A DNA stretch of 64,000 bases, taken from positions 110,409 through 174,408 of the forward strand of contig CALMVZ010000002.1 in assembly GCA_937873155.1 (NCBI GenBank), given 5' to 3'. Shown piece by piece: positions 37,076-44,664 of the stretch (positions are counted from its first letter, which is position 1; each line of letters starts with the position of its first letter). The notes beneath the pieces are model-generated. The model had not been told where the DNA came from. It searched no databases and saw only the letters and a list, made by a program, of their open reading frames with translations. The DNA is from an uncultured Bacteroidota bacterium (GTDB lineage: Bacteria; Bacteroidota; Bacteroidia; B-17B0; Aurantibacillaceae). The position numbers and the translations under genes were made by a program.

Positions 37076-37241
37076 GTATATTTACCTATTGTAGGTGTCA
37101 TTTATTTTACTTGAAAACCCTGTAAGAACGAAAGGATAAATTCTTTTAGAACATTTTGTGTTGCATAGTATGCTTAGGCATAAAATGCATGGCTTCAATT
37201 TTAATTATCAATCATTTGCAACTAAGCCAGAATCACGATTC

Positions 37242-38774
37242 CTACTTCCCCCCATAACTCCAGAACGGATCTTTATAAGTACCATCCGTAATAAAAACTA
37301 CCCTGAAGCCAACAAATGGTGAAGCGTTTTGTTTTTTATACTCTGCTGTCATCTTTAAATATTCTTCTTTATCCTTCCAGCAACAACCTCTTATTGTGGT
37401 TCCTCCATTTTTTGTATAGATCAATTCGCCTACATGTCCGGCCAGACAACAATCTTCCATTTTACCGGGGTAAGCCACAGGATCATTCGAGTCGGATTTT
37501 TTTTCTTTGAAACTAATAGCTTCTTTAAAGATCGCTGTCATTTCTGCCTCCGTCATGCCGTAACGGTTCACATCAGAGAGTTTTTCCATCCTGGTTTGTT
37601 TCTTTTTATCGTGCTTGCTCACCTCTGACGTACGCTTGAAAAAATCTTTATCTACTAATCCTTCACTTACATCATAAATAGTGTTGTAGCCACCGCAATC
37701 CGGCATCAGAGCGTAATAAGCATCAATAGCATAGATCCATTCGTAATCATAAGGCAGACGCACTGTGACTTTTTTAGCTTTACCCATTGAGATCTTTTTA
37801 GTAGGACCCGAAAATTTCGCCTTACCTGAAACCGGAGCATTACTCAGACTTTCATTCATTTGATCCTGCAACCATGCACAATACAGATCGATCGCTTCCT
37901 TGTCTATATTTACTACAGGAAAATCATTATAAGATTCGTTGTCGAAATAATTTTTTGCCAGCGTATTGCAGCCATACTCTTTCCAAACCTCTGTTTTGGG
38001 TAAGCATTTCTCTAATTCTGTCATTCTTCCTTCCCTGAAAAGATCTGCTAAAAAAACTTTGTATTGCAGATTGGTAACAGGATGGCTACCCATTACAAAC
38101 GGCGGAACAATTACTTCATCACCTTTATAAGTAGTAGCTCCGGGATCAACCCGTACATAAACTTTATTATCGATCTTCAATAGTTTTTTCAGGACCATTT
38201 CCTTCACCATTTGAAAATGCGCCAGGCCTACCTCATCAAAATACGGCAATTTCTTTTCCATTTTTTCTTCAACAGGTTCTTTCTTTATCTCAGGAGTTTT
38301 CTGAAGAGGCTTTAGAGTATCAATAACTGTTATCACTCCTCCGCCATCAGCAGCAATAGTGGAAGTTGTTACAGTGTGTGTTTCCACTTTACTCTTCTCC
38401 TCTTTTGTTACAGGATCTATAGTTTGAACGGTGTGAGTTATTTCTTTCGACTGAGTTATAACCGCTTTAGGAGACGGAGGAAAAGGTTCTATCATCTTAC
38501 TTGCTTTCTTATCAGTTACGTGGAAAAAGATCGGTAAAGTAATACAGGTAATAAGTCCGATGATCAAAAGTAATAAGAAGAATGGCCCTCTGCGTCCTTT
38601 ATTCAATTTAGCGAGAAGCTTTTTCTCTTTGTCCTTAGAGATAACAGCATCATAATCCTGTTCCAGAATGAAACGCGCAACACTTCCGTCTTCAACAGAG
38701 CTGTATTTTTCAAGGAAGTACGCGTTCAATGCGCCATCCAATTCATTTTCATTTATAGAGTTTTCAGGCCGCAT
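37242..38774 (-). CDS. Membrane-anchored FGE/SUMF1-like protein
   Basis: 510 residues. A ~63-residue cytoplasmic part, one transmembrane helix (64-86), a Pro/Thr/Lys-rich linker (~87-180), then an FGE/SUMF1-like domain at ~205-505. Its family motifs are SHPVTNLQY (~231-239), FPVVNID (~285-291), RLPYDYEW (~339-346) and a C-terminal VGFRVVF. The usual NVWEW reads HVGEL and the usual RGGSW reads RGCCW (462-466), so catalysis is doubtful. Related domains occur in gliding/T9SS proteins such as GldJ and GldK, but those are lipoproteins. The gene overlaps the sigma factor gene by 11 bases. Position and topology suggest an anti-sigma-like partner with an outer sensor domain (inference). Confidence 0.8.
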   Translation of the reverse strand: MRPENSINENELDGALNAYFLEKYSSVEDGSVARFILEQDYDAVISKDKEKKLLAKLNKGRRGPFFLLLLIIGLITCITLPIFFHVTDKKASKMIEPFPPSPKAVITQSKEITHTVQTIDPVTKEEKSKVETHTVTTSTIAADGGGVITVIDTLKPLQKTPEIKKEPVEEKMEKKLPYFDEVGLAHFQMVKEMVLKKLLKIDNKVYVRVDPGATTYKGDEVIVPPFVMGSHPVTNLQYKVFLADLFREGRMTELEKCLPKTEVWKEYGCNTLAKNYFDNESYNDFPVVNIDKEAIDLYCAWLQDQMNESLSNAPVSGKAKFSGPTKKISMGKAKKVTVRLPYDYEWIYAIDAYYALMPDCGGYNTIYDVSEGLVDKDFFKRTSEVSKHDKKKQTRMEKLSDVNRYGMTEAEMTAIFKEAISFKEKKSDSNDPVAYPGKMEDCCLAGHVGELIYTKNGGTTIRGCCWKDKEEYLKMTAEYKKQNASPFVGFRVVFITDGTYKDPFWSYGGK

Positions 38775-39327
38775 GATTTTTCTTTAAGCACTCGTTAGTT
38801 TTTTCAGTCACGATCTTTTTGAACCGCATATGATACACTTTCAATTGATCCTGCGGACGGGATACATATTTTGCAATATCTTCATAAGAATGATCCTGCG
38901 CCCTCATCAATAGCAAAATACGCTGCCAGTCTTCCAATATCCCCAAAGCTTTTTGCAAACATCTCATAACCGGATTTGAGCTTTCAGGAACTTCTTCTGC
39001 ATCTTTTCTGTCGTGAATTACTTTCTCATGTTTCTCCAATAATTCTGTTTCAACTATTCCTTTATTCTTTGTATCGCGGTAATGATTGCGAAGAAAATTC
39101 ACGAACATCTTAAACAAAAAACCCATGAATTTTTCTTCGCTCTCAAAACTGTATTTGTCATCTAAATTGCTCACCTTATAAAGTGTCTTGTAAACCAATT
39201 CCCAGGCATCATCCTCACTTACTTTCCATTTCGCCACTGCAAAACGGTACAGTTTTTTTCCATAACGTTCATACAACCATGTGACCGTTTCTTTATTCTT
39301 ATTTTTGACTATGGCGTTAATATCCAT
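38764..39327 (-). CDS. ECF-type RNA polymerase sigma factor
   Basis: 187 residues. Region 2 covers ~15-95 (LYERYGKKLYRFAVAKWKVS, DAWELVYKTLYKV, FLFKMFVNFLRNHYRD). Region 4 covers ~128-178 (LEDWQRILLLMRAQDHSYED, IAKYVSRPQDQLKVYHMRFK), with the helix-turn-helix in the last part. Region 3 is absent, as in ECF sigma factors. The gene overlaps the membrane FGE-like gene, the usual arrangement for a sigma factor and its membrane regulator, and follows the VWA gene by 24 bases. The regulon cannot be told from sequence. Confidence 0.88.
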   Translation of the reverse strand: MDINAIVKNKNKETVTWLYERYGKKLYRFAVAKWKVSEDDAWELVYKTLYKVSNLDDKYSFESEEKFMGFLFKMFVNFLRNHYRDTKNKGIVETELLEKHEKVIHDRKDAEEVPESSNPVMRCLQKALGILEDWQRILLLMRAQDHSYEDIAKYVSRPQDQLKVYHMRFKKIVTEKTNECLKKNHAA

Positions 39328-39351
39328 TAATACTAAGATAATGATTTAAGC

Positions 39352-40731
39352 TTAGAATTTGGCACGACATTTTCTGTAAAAACTGCTCCGCCTTTGGAAT
39401 TTAATATTGTATTGGAAGGTCTCGCGATCCATATTCTTCATATCATCTATCAATAAAGCATATTCCGATAGTTTCTTATCCAAATCCCTTAAGAAGATAT
39501 GTTCACCTACATTCTTAAAATGCGTATCTAAAATTCCACGGGCTTCTTCGACCTTAGTTTTAGCTTCTTTAAAATGTTCCGCATTTGCGAGATCAACGGC
39601 TCCATCATACAATTCCTGCGAGATAGCCAGAGCGTATCCTTCACTGGCAGCACGGTTATAGCCGGAATTATATTCTTTTTCATCGGCAGCCGGCTTTATC
39701 ACAGAGGTGCGGACATCAGCAACCTCCGTCATTGGTTCATTGTTAGCATTCATGTAGGCTACATTGCAATCAATTGTTACAGGAGCATCTAATTTTCCTT
39801 TTGTTTTAAAACAGATCAGGATCGATTTTTGCTCTTCAGCGAACAGATCATTAAAACTGATCTCAAGTGTATTGTTCTTCAAGTTGCTGTTAAAAGAATA
39901 AGTTCTTTCGTAGGTCAGCTCTTCCGGGAATTTTATTTTCAGAATTGTGTTCTTGGCTACCACATTGGAGAGTCCTTTTAGTTCTTCTTTAAATATCTCA
40001 GGTAATTTTTCAGGTGAGGAAATAAAATAATACAGACCACCGCCTTGCAAAGCGATCTTCGCCATTAAATTCTCATTGTAATCAACACCTACGCCAAAGG
40101 TTGAAATTGAAATATGATCTTTCTCAAAAAAGTCCCTTGTAATTTTACTTAATTCATTCGGATCGCTGATTCCGACGTTGGCCATTCCATCCGATAACAA
40201 TAAAACACGGTTGATCATTTCTTTTTCGTTGATCCTTTTCACTTTATTCACCAATTCATAACCTTTGCGGATCCCGCCTTCGAGATTTGTTCCGCCGGCA
40301 GTTTCGATCTTATCAATTTTGTTCAGTAAAGTACTTTTATCTTCCAGATGCTGTGGTTCTAAAAAAACTTCAACTCCGGACTCATAAAGCACAACAGAAA
40401 GAAGATCGCGGCTATCCAATTGATTCACTATATATTTTAAAGCTTCCTTGGTATATTTTAATTTATCGCCTGACATAGAACCACTGCGGTCAAGTACAAC
40501 AGAAAGATTTAACGGAACTCTTTCCGATTTCAGATCAGCTTCTTTCTTTACACCCTGGAGATGTACGTAATAATACAGGTTCCCTGATTTTTCAGGTAAA
40601 AAATTATTTACCGGTTCTGCTTTAAAGTAAAGTGAACCATTAGCTGTGAGTTCACCATGATGAACAGGCGAAACTTGTGCGGACATAACAACACATTGTG
40701 TGATGGCCAGGATCTTAATTAGCGTTTTCAT
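39352..40731 (-). CDS. Exported von Willebrand factor A domain protein
   Basis: 459 residues. Signal peptide 1-18 (ending VMSAQ). The VWA domain (about 70-250) has an intact MIDAS: LDRSGSMSG, a threonine in AGGTNLEGG, and a later aspartate in LLSDGMANVG. A beta-sandwich follows, and a helical C-terminal part (DLANAEHFKEAKTKVEEARG). The layout resembles the YfbK-like secreted VWA family. No transmembrane helix or T9SS domain is visible, so it is probably periplasmic or surface-retained through partners. It lies between a beta-barrel-like gene (10 bases upstream) and the sigma factor gene (24 bases downstream). Confidence 0.88.
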   Translation of the reverse strand: MKTLIKILAITQCVVMSAQVSPVHHGELTANGSLYFKAEPVNNFLPEKSGNLYYYVHLQGVKKEADLKSERVPLNLSVVLDRSGSMSGDKLKYTKEALKYIVNQLDSRDLLSVVLYESGVEVFLEPQHLEDKSTLLNKIDKIETAGGTNLEGGIRKGYELVNKVKRINEKEMINRVLLLSDGMANVGISDPNELSKITRDFFEKDHISISTFGVGVDYNENLMAKIALQGGGLYYFISSPEKLPEIFKEELKGLSNVVAKNTILKIKFPEELTYERTYSFNSNLKNNTLEISFNDLFAEEQKSILICFKTKGKLDAPVTIDCNVAYMNANNEPMTEVADVRTSVIKPAADEKEYNSGYNRAASEGYALAISQELYDGAVDLANAEHFKEAKTKVEEARGILDTHFKNVGEHIFLRDLDKKLSEYALLIDDMKNMDRETFQYNIKFQRRSSFYRKCRAKF

Positions 40732-40741
40732 AGTATTAAGT

Positions 40742-41548
40742 TTAATGAGGTTTATTTAATTGTTGTTCTATTTCTTTTTGTTTTTGCTCGAGCTCTTTTT
40801 TCTTTTCATTGTAATTTCCGGGTTTCGGTTCTTTTTGAATGACGATCCTTGGTAATTTTAAATGGATAGCCATTTGGCATTTCAACCCGTAAATGAAATT
40901 TGATGAGCCTTGTTTTTCATTAAAGTAGCCGGTACCAAATCCAAAATAAGGTTCTACACCAAATTTTAATTTTTTGTTACAGAGTAAAAACTGGGTACAA
41001 AGACCTATAGTAAAAGAATGTTGGACTTCTTTGGCACCAGGTCTGTAATTTGAAAAGAATATACTGGAATCAGCTGTTCCGAACGTCTTAACAGAAAAAG
41101 AATTTTTTGTCTGGAAAGAGGGCACATAAGTAATATTGACACCAAAACGAATCGGGCTGCGATTCACTTTATACCGGATTCCTGTTCCACTGATCAGGCT
41201 GAGAGTAAACGGGAGGCTTAAATATTTAACGCTTCCCTTTACAGTAGCTCCGCCAGGTTGATTACTCTCACGAAAAATCCCGACCCATTGCCTTTCATAC
41301 TCGATCGTTGTCAATCCTAAACCAATTCCTAAAGTATTGTAACGGTTTAACGCAAGATGAAATGACTCGCCTATAAATGTTCCGCCGAAGCGGGTCATTT
41401 TTCCTGAAGGAATAGTTAAAGAAGTATCATTTGAATTATGTTTCAATTCAAAAGCAGAATAATCAATACCTAAATAATTGAGCTGCGCACAAACAGAAAT
41501 TGCGATAAAGAACTGTATGAAGAAAATTATGTTGTGTTTACTGGTCAT
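40742..41548 (-). CDS. Putative outer-membrane beta-barrel protein
   Basis: 268 residues. Signal peptide (ending SVCAQ), then a run of alternating hydrophobic strands with aromatic girdle residues (FGVNITYVPSF, LKFGVEPYFGFGTGYFNE), consistent with a small outer-membrane barrel. The last ~30 residues are a charged Lys/Glu/Gln helix (EKKKELEQKQKEIEQQLNKP). No family recognised. Ten bases separate it from the VWA gene, so the two are probably co-expressed. Confidence 0.7.
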   Translation of the reverse strand: MTSKHNIIFFIQFFIAISVCAQLNYLGIDYSAFELKHNSNDTSLTIPSGKMTRFGGTFIGESFHLALNRYNTLGIGLGLTTIEYERQWVGIFRESNQPGGATVKGSVKYLSLPFTLSLISGTGIRYKVNRSPIRFGVNITYVPSFQTKNSFSVKTFGTADSSIFFSNYRPGAKEVQHSFTIGLCTQFLLCNKKLKFGVEPYFGFGTGYFNEKQGSSNFIYGLKCQMAIHLKLPRIVIQKEPKPGNYNEKKKELEQKQKEIEQQLNKPH

Positions 41549-41621
41549 CCTTCAATGATTTGGATATACTAATAACACATACGGGTAACAAGACCTGTAA
41601 TTAACTAATAATCAGTAAATT

Positions 41622-42722
41622 CTACAGTCTTACGCCTATCCCCCAGGTGATCTCATCGGAAATAGCGAATTCAAATATGCGGTTGGTGAATGTGACGAAA
41701 AACAGATCTGATATGTAATACTTAAGACCGAATTTTTGGTAGAAACGCGAAATAGCTGCACGAGGACTATAAACGTGATAACCGACCTGGGTTAAAATTC
41801 CAACACGATGAATTAAAAATTCATGCCCTGCTGAGATTCCGATCCTTTTATGATCTATTTTTTTAAAACCATATTCACTTTCAATAAGGTATTCCACAGC
41901 CTTATTCATGAACAGATCAACTCCAAAATTAAAAGTATTAACCCGGGAAACCTTTTTATCTGCATAAAATGAAATTGTAGTTTGTTGAAATTTTTCTTCA
42001 AGCTCCGGACTGAATTGTTTGATCCCGCAGCCTACTGTGATATTATAGCGTATCGATCGGTCGTCTTCCTCCGGTTCAGGGTCTTTAAACTCAACATTTT
42101 CTTTCTCGCCAATAATGTAAACTGCGCCCATTCTAAACATCAGTAAATTCAATCCATCGTTTGGTTGCGAGATCGCGCCGTTAGAAAAATGCATTAGAGT
42201 TGCAGCAAGATTAATTCCTAAATGCCGTGATGGATAAAAATTCAGGCCCAATCCTAATTCCTCAGAAAAATTAACGGACTGACTTATCGCATTATTAAAA
42301 TGTTCATTACCTCTACTGCCATATTCATAAACTTTGGTTGCATACATTATTCCCTGCGAAAGTTTAAGATAAGCTTCTAAAGATCTGCCTCGCCAAAACA
42401 CATAATTCATGTACCTGTTCAAGGCGAAAGTATTTCCAAGGAATTTATTCCTATGATCTATCCAGGTTAATGACCAACCGGTTTGAGGATAATTAAAAAG
42501 TTTTTCCCAGTATTTATCTCCATCGCGCTGTTGGTGGAAATTCAATTCTATACCTGAAGGAATACTTTTGCCAAATTCGCGATCACCAACCTTATTAATA
42601 TTTAACCCGTGAGTATAGGAGGCTCCAAGATCATATGCTTTTTGTGAATGGCTATTAAAAGAGGCAAGAATAATTAACCAGGGCAAGGCTATGAATTTAA
42701 ACTTACATGATCTCATGACCAT
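41622..42722 (-). CDS. PagL-like acyloxyacyl hydrolase family protein
   Basis: 366 residues (start at 42722, or two codons later at an equally good ATG). Signal peptide ending SHSQ. The first ~210 residues resemble the lipid A 3-O-deacylase (PagL) barrel: WSLTWIDHRN, a middle ELGLGLNFYPS strand, and MHFSNGAIS, which carries the His-x-Ser-Asn active-site pattern of PagL. A second part of ~140 residues, also strand-rich, follows an acidic linker (DPEPEEDDRS). PagL removes a 3-O acyl chain of lipid A in the outer leaflet; whether this longer protein does so is inference. It is 73 bases upstream of the beta-barrel-like gene. Confidence 0.75.
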   Translation of the reverse strand: MVMRSCKFKFIALPWLIILASFNSHSQKAYDLGASYTHGLNINKVGDREFGKSIPSGIELNFHQQRDGDKYWEKLFNYPQTGWSLTWIDHRNKFLGNTFALNRYMNYVFWRGRSLEAYLKLSQGIMYATKVYEYGSRGNEHFNNAISQSVNFSEELGLGLNFYPSRHLGINLAATLMHFSNGAISQPNDGLNLLMFRMGAVYIIGEKENVEFKDPEPEEDDRSIRYNITVGCGIKQFSPELEEKFQQTTISFYADKKVSRVNTFNFGVDLFMNKAVEYLIESEYGFKKIDHKRIGISAGHEFLIHRVGILTQVGYHVYSPRAAISRFYQKFGLKYYISDLFFVTFTNRIFEFAISDEITWGIGVRL

Positions 42723-42848
42723 TTTAATTGAATACTAAATATATCTTAACATATTAATGACTCTTGGCCGGTTTCGGCAAAAAGGAACTTTAAATAGCTG
42801 AGAGAACAATATATTCATGGATCACAATCAGTGAATTAGTTTCCGGCA

Positions 42849-44498
42849 TTACTCAATTATCATTTTACTAACTATAGTTTCACCATCAACCTCTAATTTA
42901 TAGAAGTACAATCCGGCTTTTAATTTTTCGTTAACAAAAACAAGATTATTTAGCCCGGGCCCTCTATTCAAATTTCCATCCTCAAATACTTTTTTACCTA
43001 AAAGGTCAAACACTTCCAAACTCACCTGTTTAGCTGCATCATTTAAATAATAACTTATGCGGGTTTCATAAGTAAAAGGATTAGGCATATTTTGATACAA
43101 ATTAAAGCCGTTCCTTTTTAGTTCATTAATACCAACAGCAGATGCCGAATCCTGGATATTTTCACAAATCACAGTATTAGTAAACATTGTTGTAGTTAAA
43201 GTAGGAGTGTAATTAATCCCTGTTCCGGAATTTGTCAGAATAACCCCGCTTGAGGATACAAAATTTAAATTTGATAAACTAAGCGAATAAGTAACTCCTT
43301 CACAACCTACATTACCCAAGGAATCTGTTTTCAAAAACTCTGTAGAGTGAGTGCTCATTGATCCCGTAATTGTGCCCACTAATGCACTAAAGGCTAAACC
43401 TCCGTCACTTGCTTTGATCACAGAACTAAACTCATAATTAAATGTATTAAAAGTAAATCTGTATTTACTATTCCAGATTATATTACCATTTAGGTCTAAT
43501 TTACCTAATAATGTCCCGGGAATCGGATCTGCTATATACGCCGAATACAGTATACGCCCGGTATTAGTTTCATTAAAGTACAGCATATTTGACCCATTAT
43601 ATATTGGAGGTTGTTGAGTATACCCTTTTTGCCAAATTATATTTCCATTAACATCAGTTTTTAAGATCCACATCCTATATCTGGATGTAATGGAATCTGT
43701 ATAAAAACCACCTGACAGAATGGAATTGTCAATTGTATTTATAGAGGTTTCAAAAACACCTCTTGAATTTGGGATCATTTTATCCCACACTAAATTACCA
43801 TTGGCATCTATCTTTGTTATTAAAGCATTTTTACCGGTGAATCCACAAGCCACGTAATTATTACCCGGCAATTCTGTTACCGAATAAAAAATTCCAACAG
43901 AATCAATTCCATTCGTGCTTTTTTTACCCCAAACATAATTTCCCACTGAATCAATTTTAAAAACATAAGGGTAAGAAATAGCTCCGTTGCTTGTGTAACC
44001 ACATACAATATATCCACCATCAATTGTTTTTTTAAAATTTAGTACAAATGCGGCGCCTTCACCGGTATATTGTTTCGACCACACTAAGTTGGCACTACTA
44101 TCCATTTTAACTAAGATAATATTTCTTGGATTTCCAAGGTTCGATTCAGTTGTGCCCAAGAGGAGGCTATTGTCCGGATTGCGCAAAAGAGAGTTGAAAG
44201 TGGCTTTTGGAGATGTATTATATCCTTTGAATATTTGCTTACTCCATAAAGGTTTCCCCTCTCTGTTGGTTCGCAACAATTCATACACTCCATTGTAAAA
44301 TGAAGTGGAGGTGCTTCCTGTATTTATGCCGCGGCTGATCACATAACCCCTGTCGTTCATTTGGGCAATGGAATTATTTCCATTCTTTGCCGTACCGTCA
44401 AACTCATGAATATATTGCTCATTAAAAGTATTTACCTGCGCTTTGATCACAAAAAAAACATTTAATAAAATAACGGTTATAATTTTAATTCTATTCAT
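42849..44498 (-). CDS. Secreted propeller-like protein, T9SS type A
   Basis: 549 residues. Signal peptide 1-20 (ending VIKAQ). Residues 30-420 contain repeated D-x-x-GN-x-x-W-x-K units (MDSSANLVWSKQYTG, KIDSVGNYVWGKK, KIDANGNLVWDKM, KTDVNGNIIWQKG, KLDLNGNIIWNSKY), a beta-propeller-like array. The C-terminal ~85 residues (LYQNMPNPFTYETRISYYLN, VFDLLGKKVFE, LKAGLYFYKLEVDGETIVSK) form a type A T9SS sorting domain. Surface location is well supported; function is unknown. It is transcribed alone. Confidence 0.88.
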   Translation of the reverse strand: MNRIKIITVILLNVFFVIKAQVNTFNEQYIHEFDGTAKNGNNSIAQMNDRGYVISRGINTGSTSTSFYNGVYELLRTNREGKPLWSKQIFKGYNTSPKATFNSLLRNPDNSLLLGTTESNLGNPRNIILVKMDSSANLVWSKQYTGEGAAFVLNFKKTIDGGYIVCGYTSNGAISYPYVFKIDSVGNYVWGKKSTNGIDSVGIFYSVTELPGNNYVACGFTGKNALITKIDANGNLVWDKMIPNSRGVFETSINTIDNSILSGGFYTDSITSRYRMWILKTDVNGNIIWQKGYTQQPPIYNGSNMLYFNETNTGRILYSAYIADPIPGTLLGKLDLNGNIIWNSKYRFTFNTFNYEFSSVIKASDGGLAFSALVGTITGSMSTHSTEFLKTDSLGNVGCEGVTYSLSLSNLNFVSSSGVILTNSGTGINYTPTLTTTMFTNTVICENIQDSASAVGINELKRNGFNLYQNMPNPFTYETRISYYLNDAAKQVSLEVFDLLGKKVFEDGNLNRGPGLNNLVFVNEKLKAGLYFYKLEVDGETIVSKMIIE

Positions 44499-44527
44499 AA
44501 TTGCACTTAATAGTTACTTGTATAATT

Positions 44528-44535
44528 CAAATATA
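44528..44535 (-). promoter_or_regulatory. Candidate -7 box (TATATTTG) for the propeller-like protein
   Basis: Exact TAnnTTTG on the minus strand, 29 bases upstream of the ATG at 44498. No -33 TTTG at standard spacing. Confidence 0.35.
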
Positions 44536-44664
44536 AACTAATAACCTATTAAAGAGGACCCTACTTTACAAGTGGTAATACTTATTCAATAAATGGTTTA
44601 TCTACAGCTTTGGCTAAACGAAATTAACTAAACAAATTACAAATGAAGCTAATCATATTTGTCA

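Noticed and set aside
37076..37241. Gap after the unknown secreted protein searched for RNA genes or terminators
   Set aside because: No convincing stem with a T-run and no small open frame with a plausible start; I see nothing in it.
42723..42848. GGCCGGTTTCGGC-like partial repeat
   Set aside because: Pairing is short and imperfect, with no T-run; likely chance.
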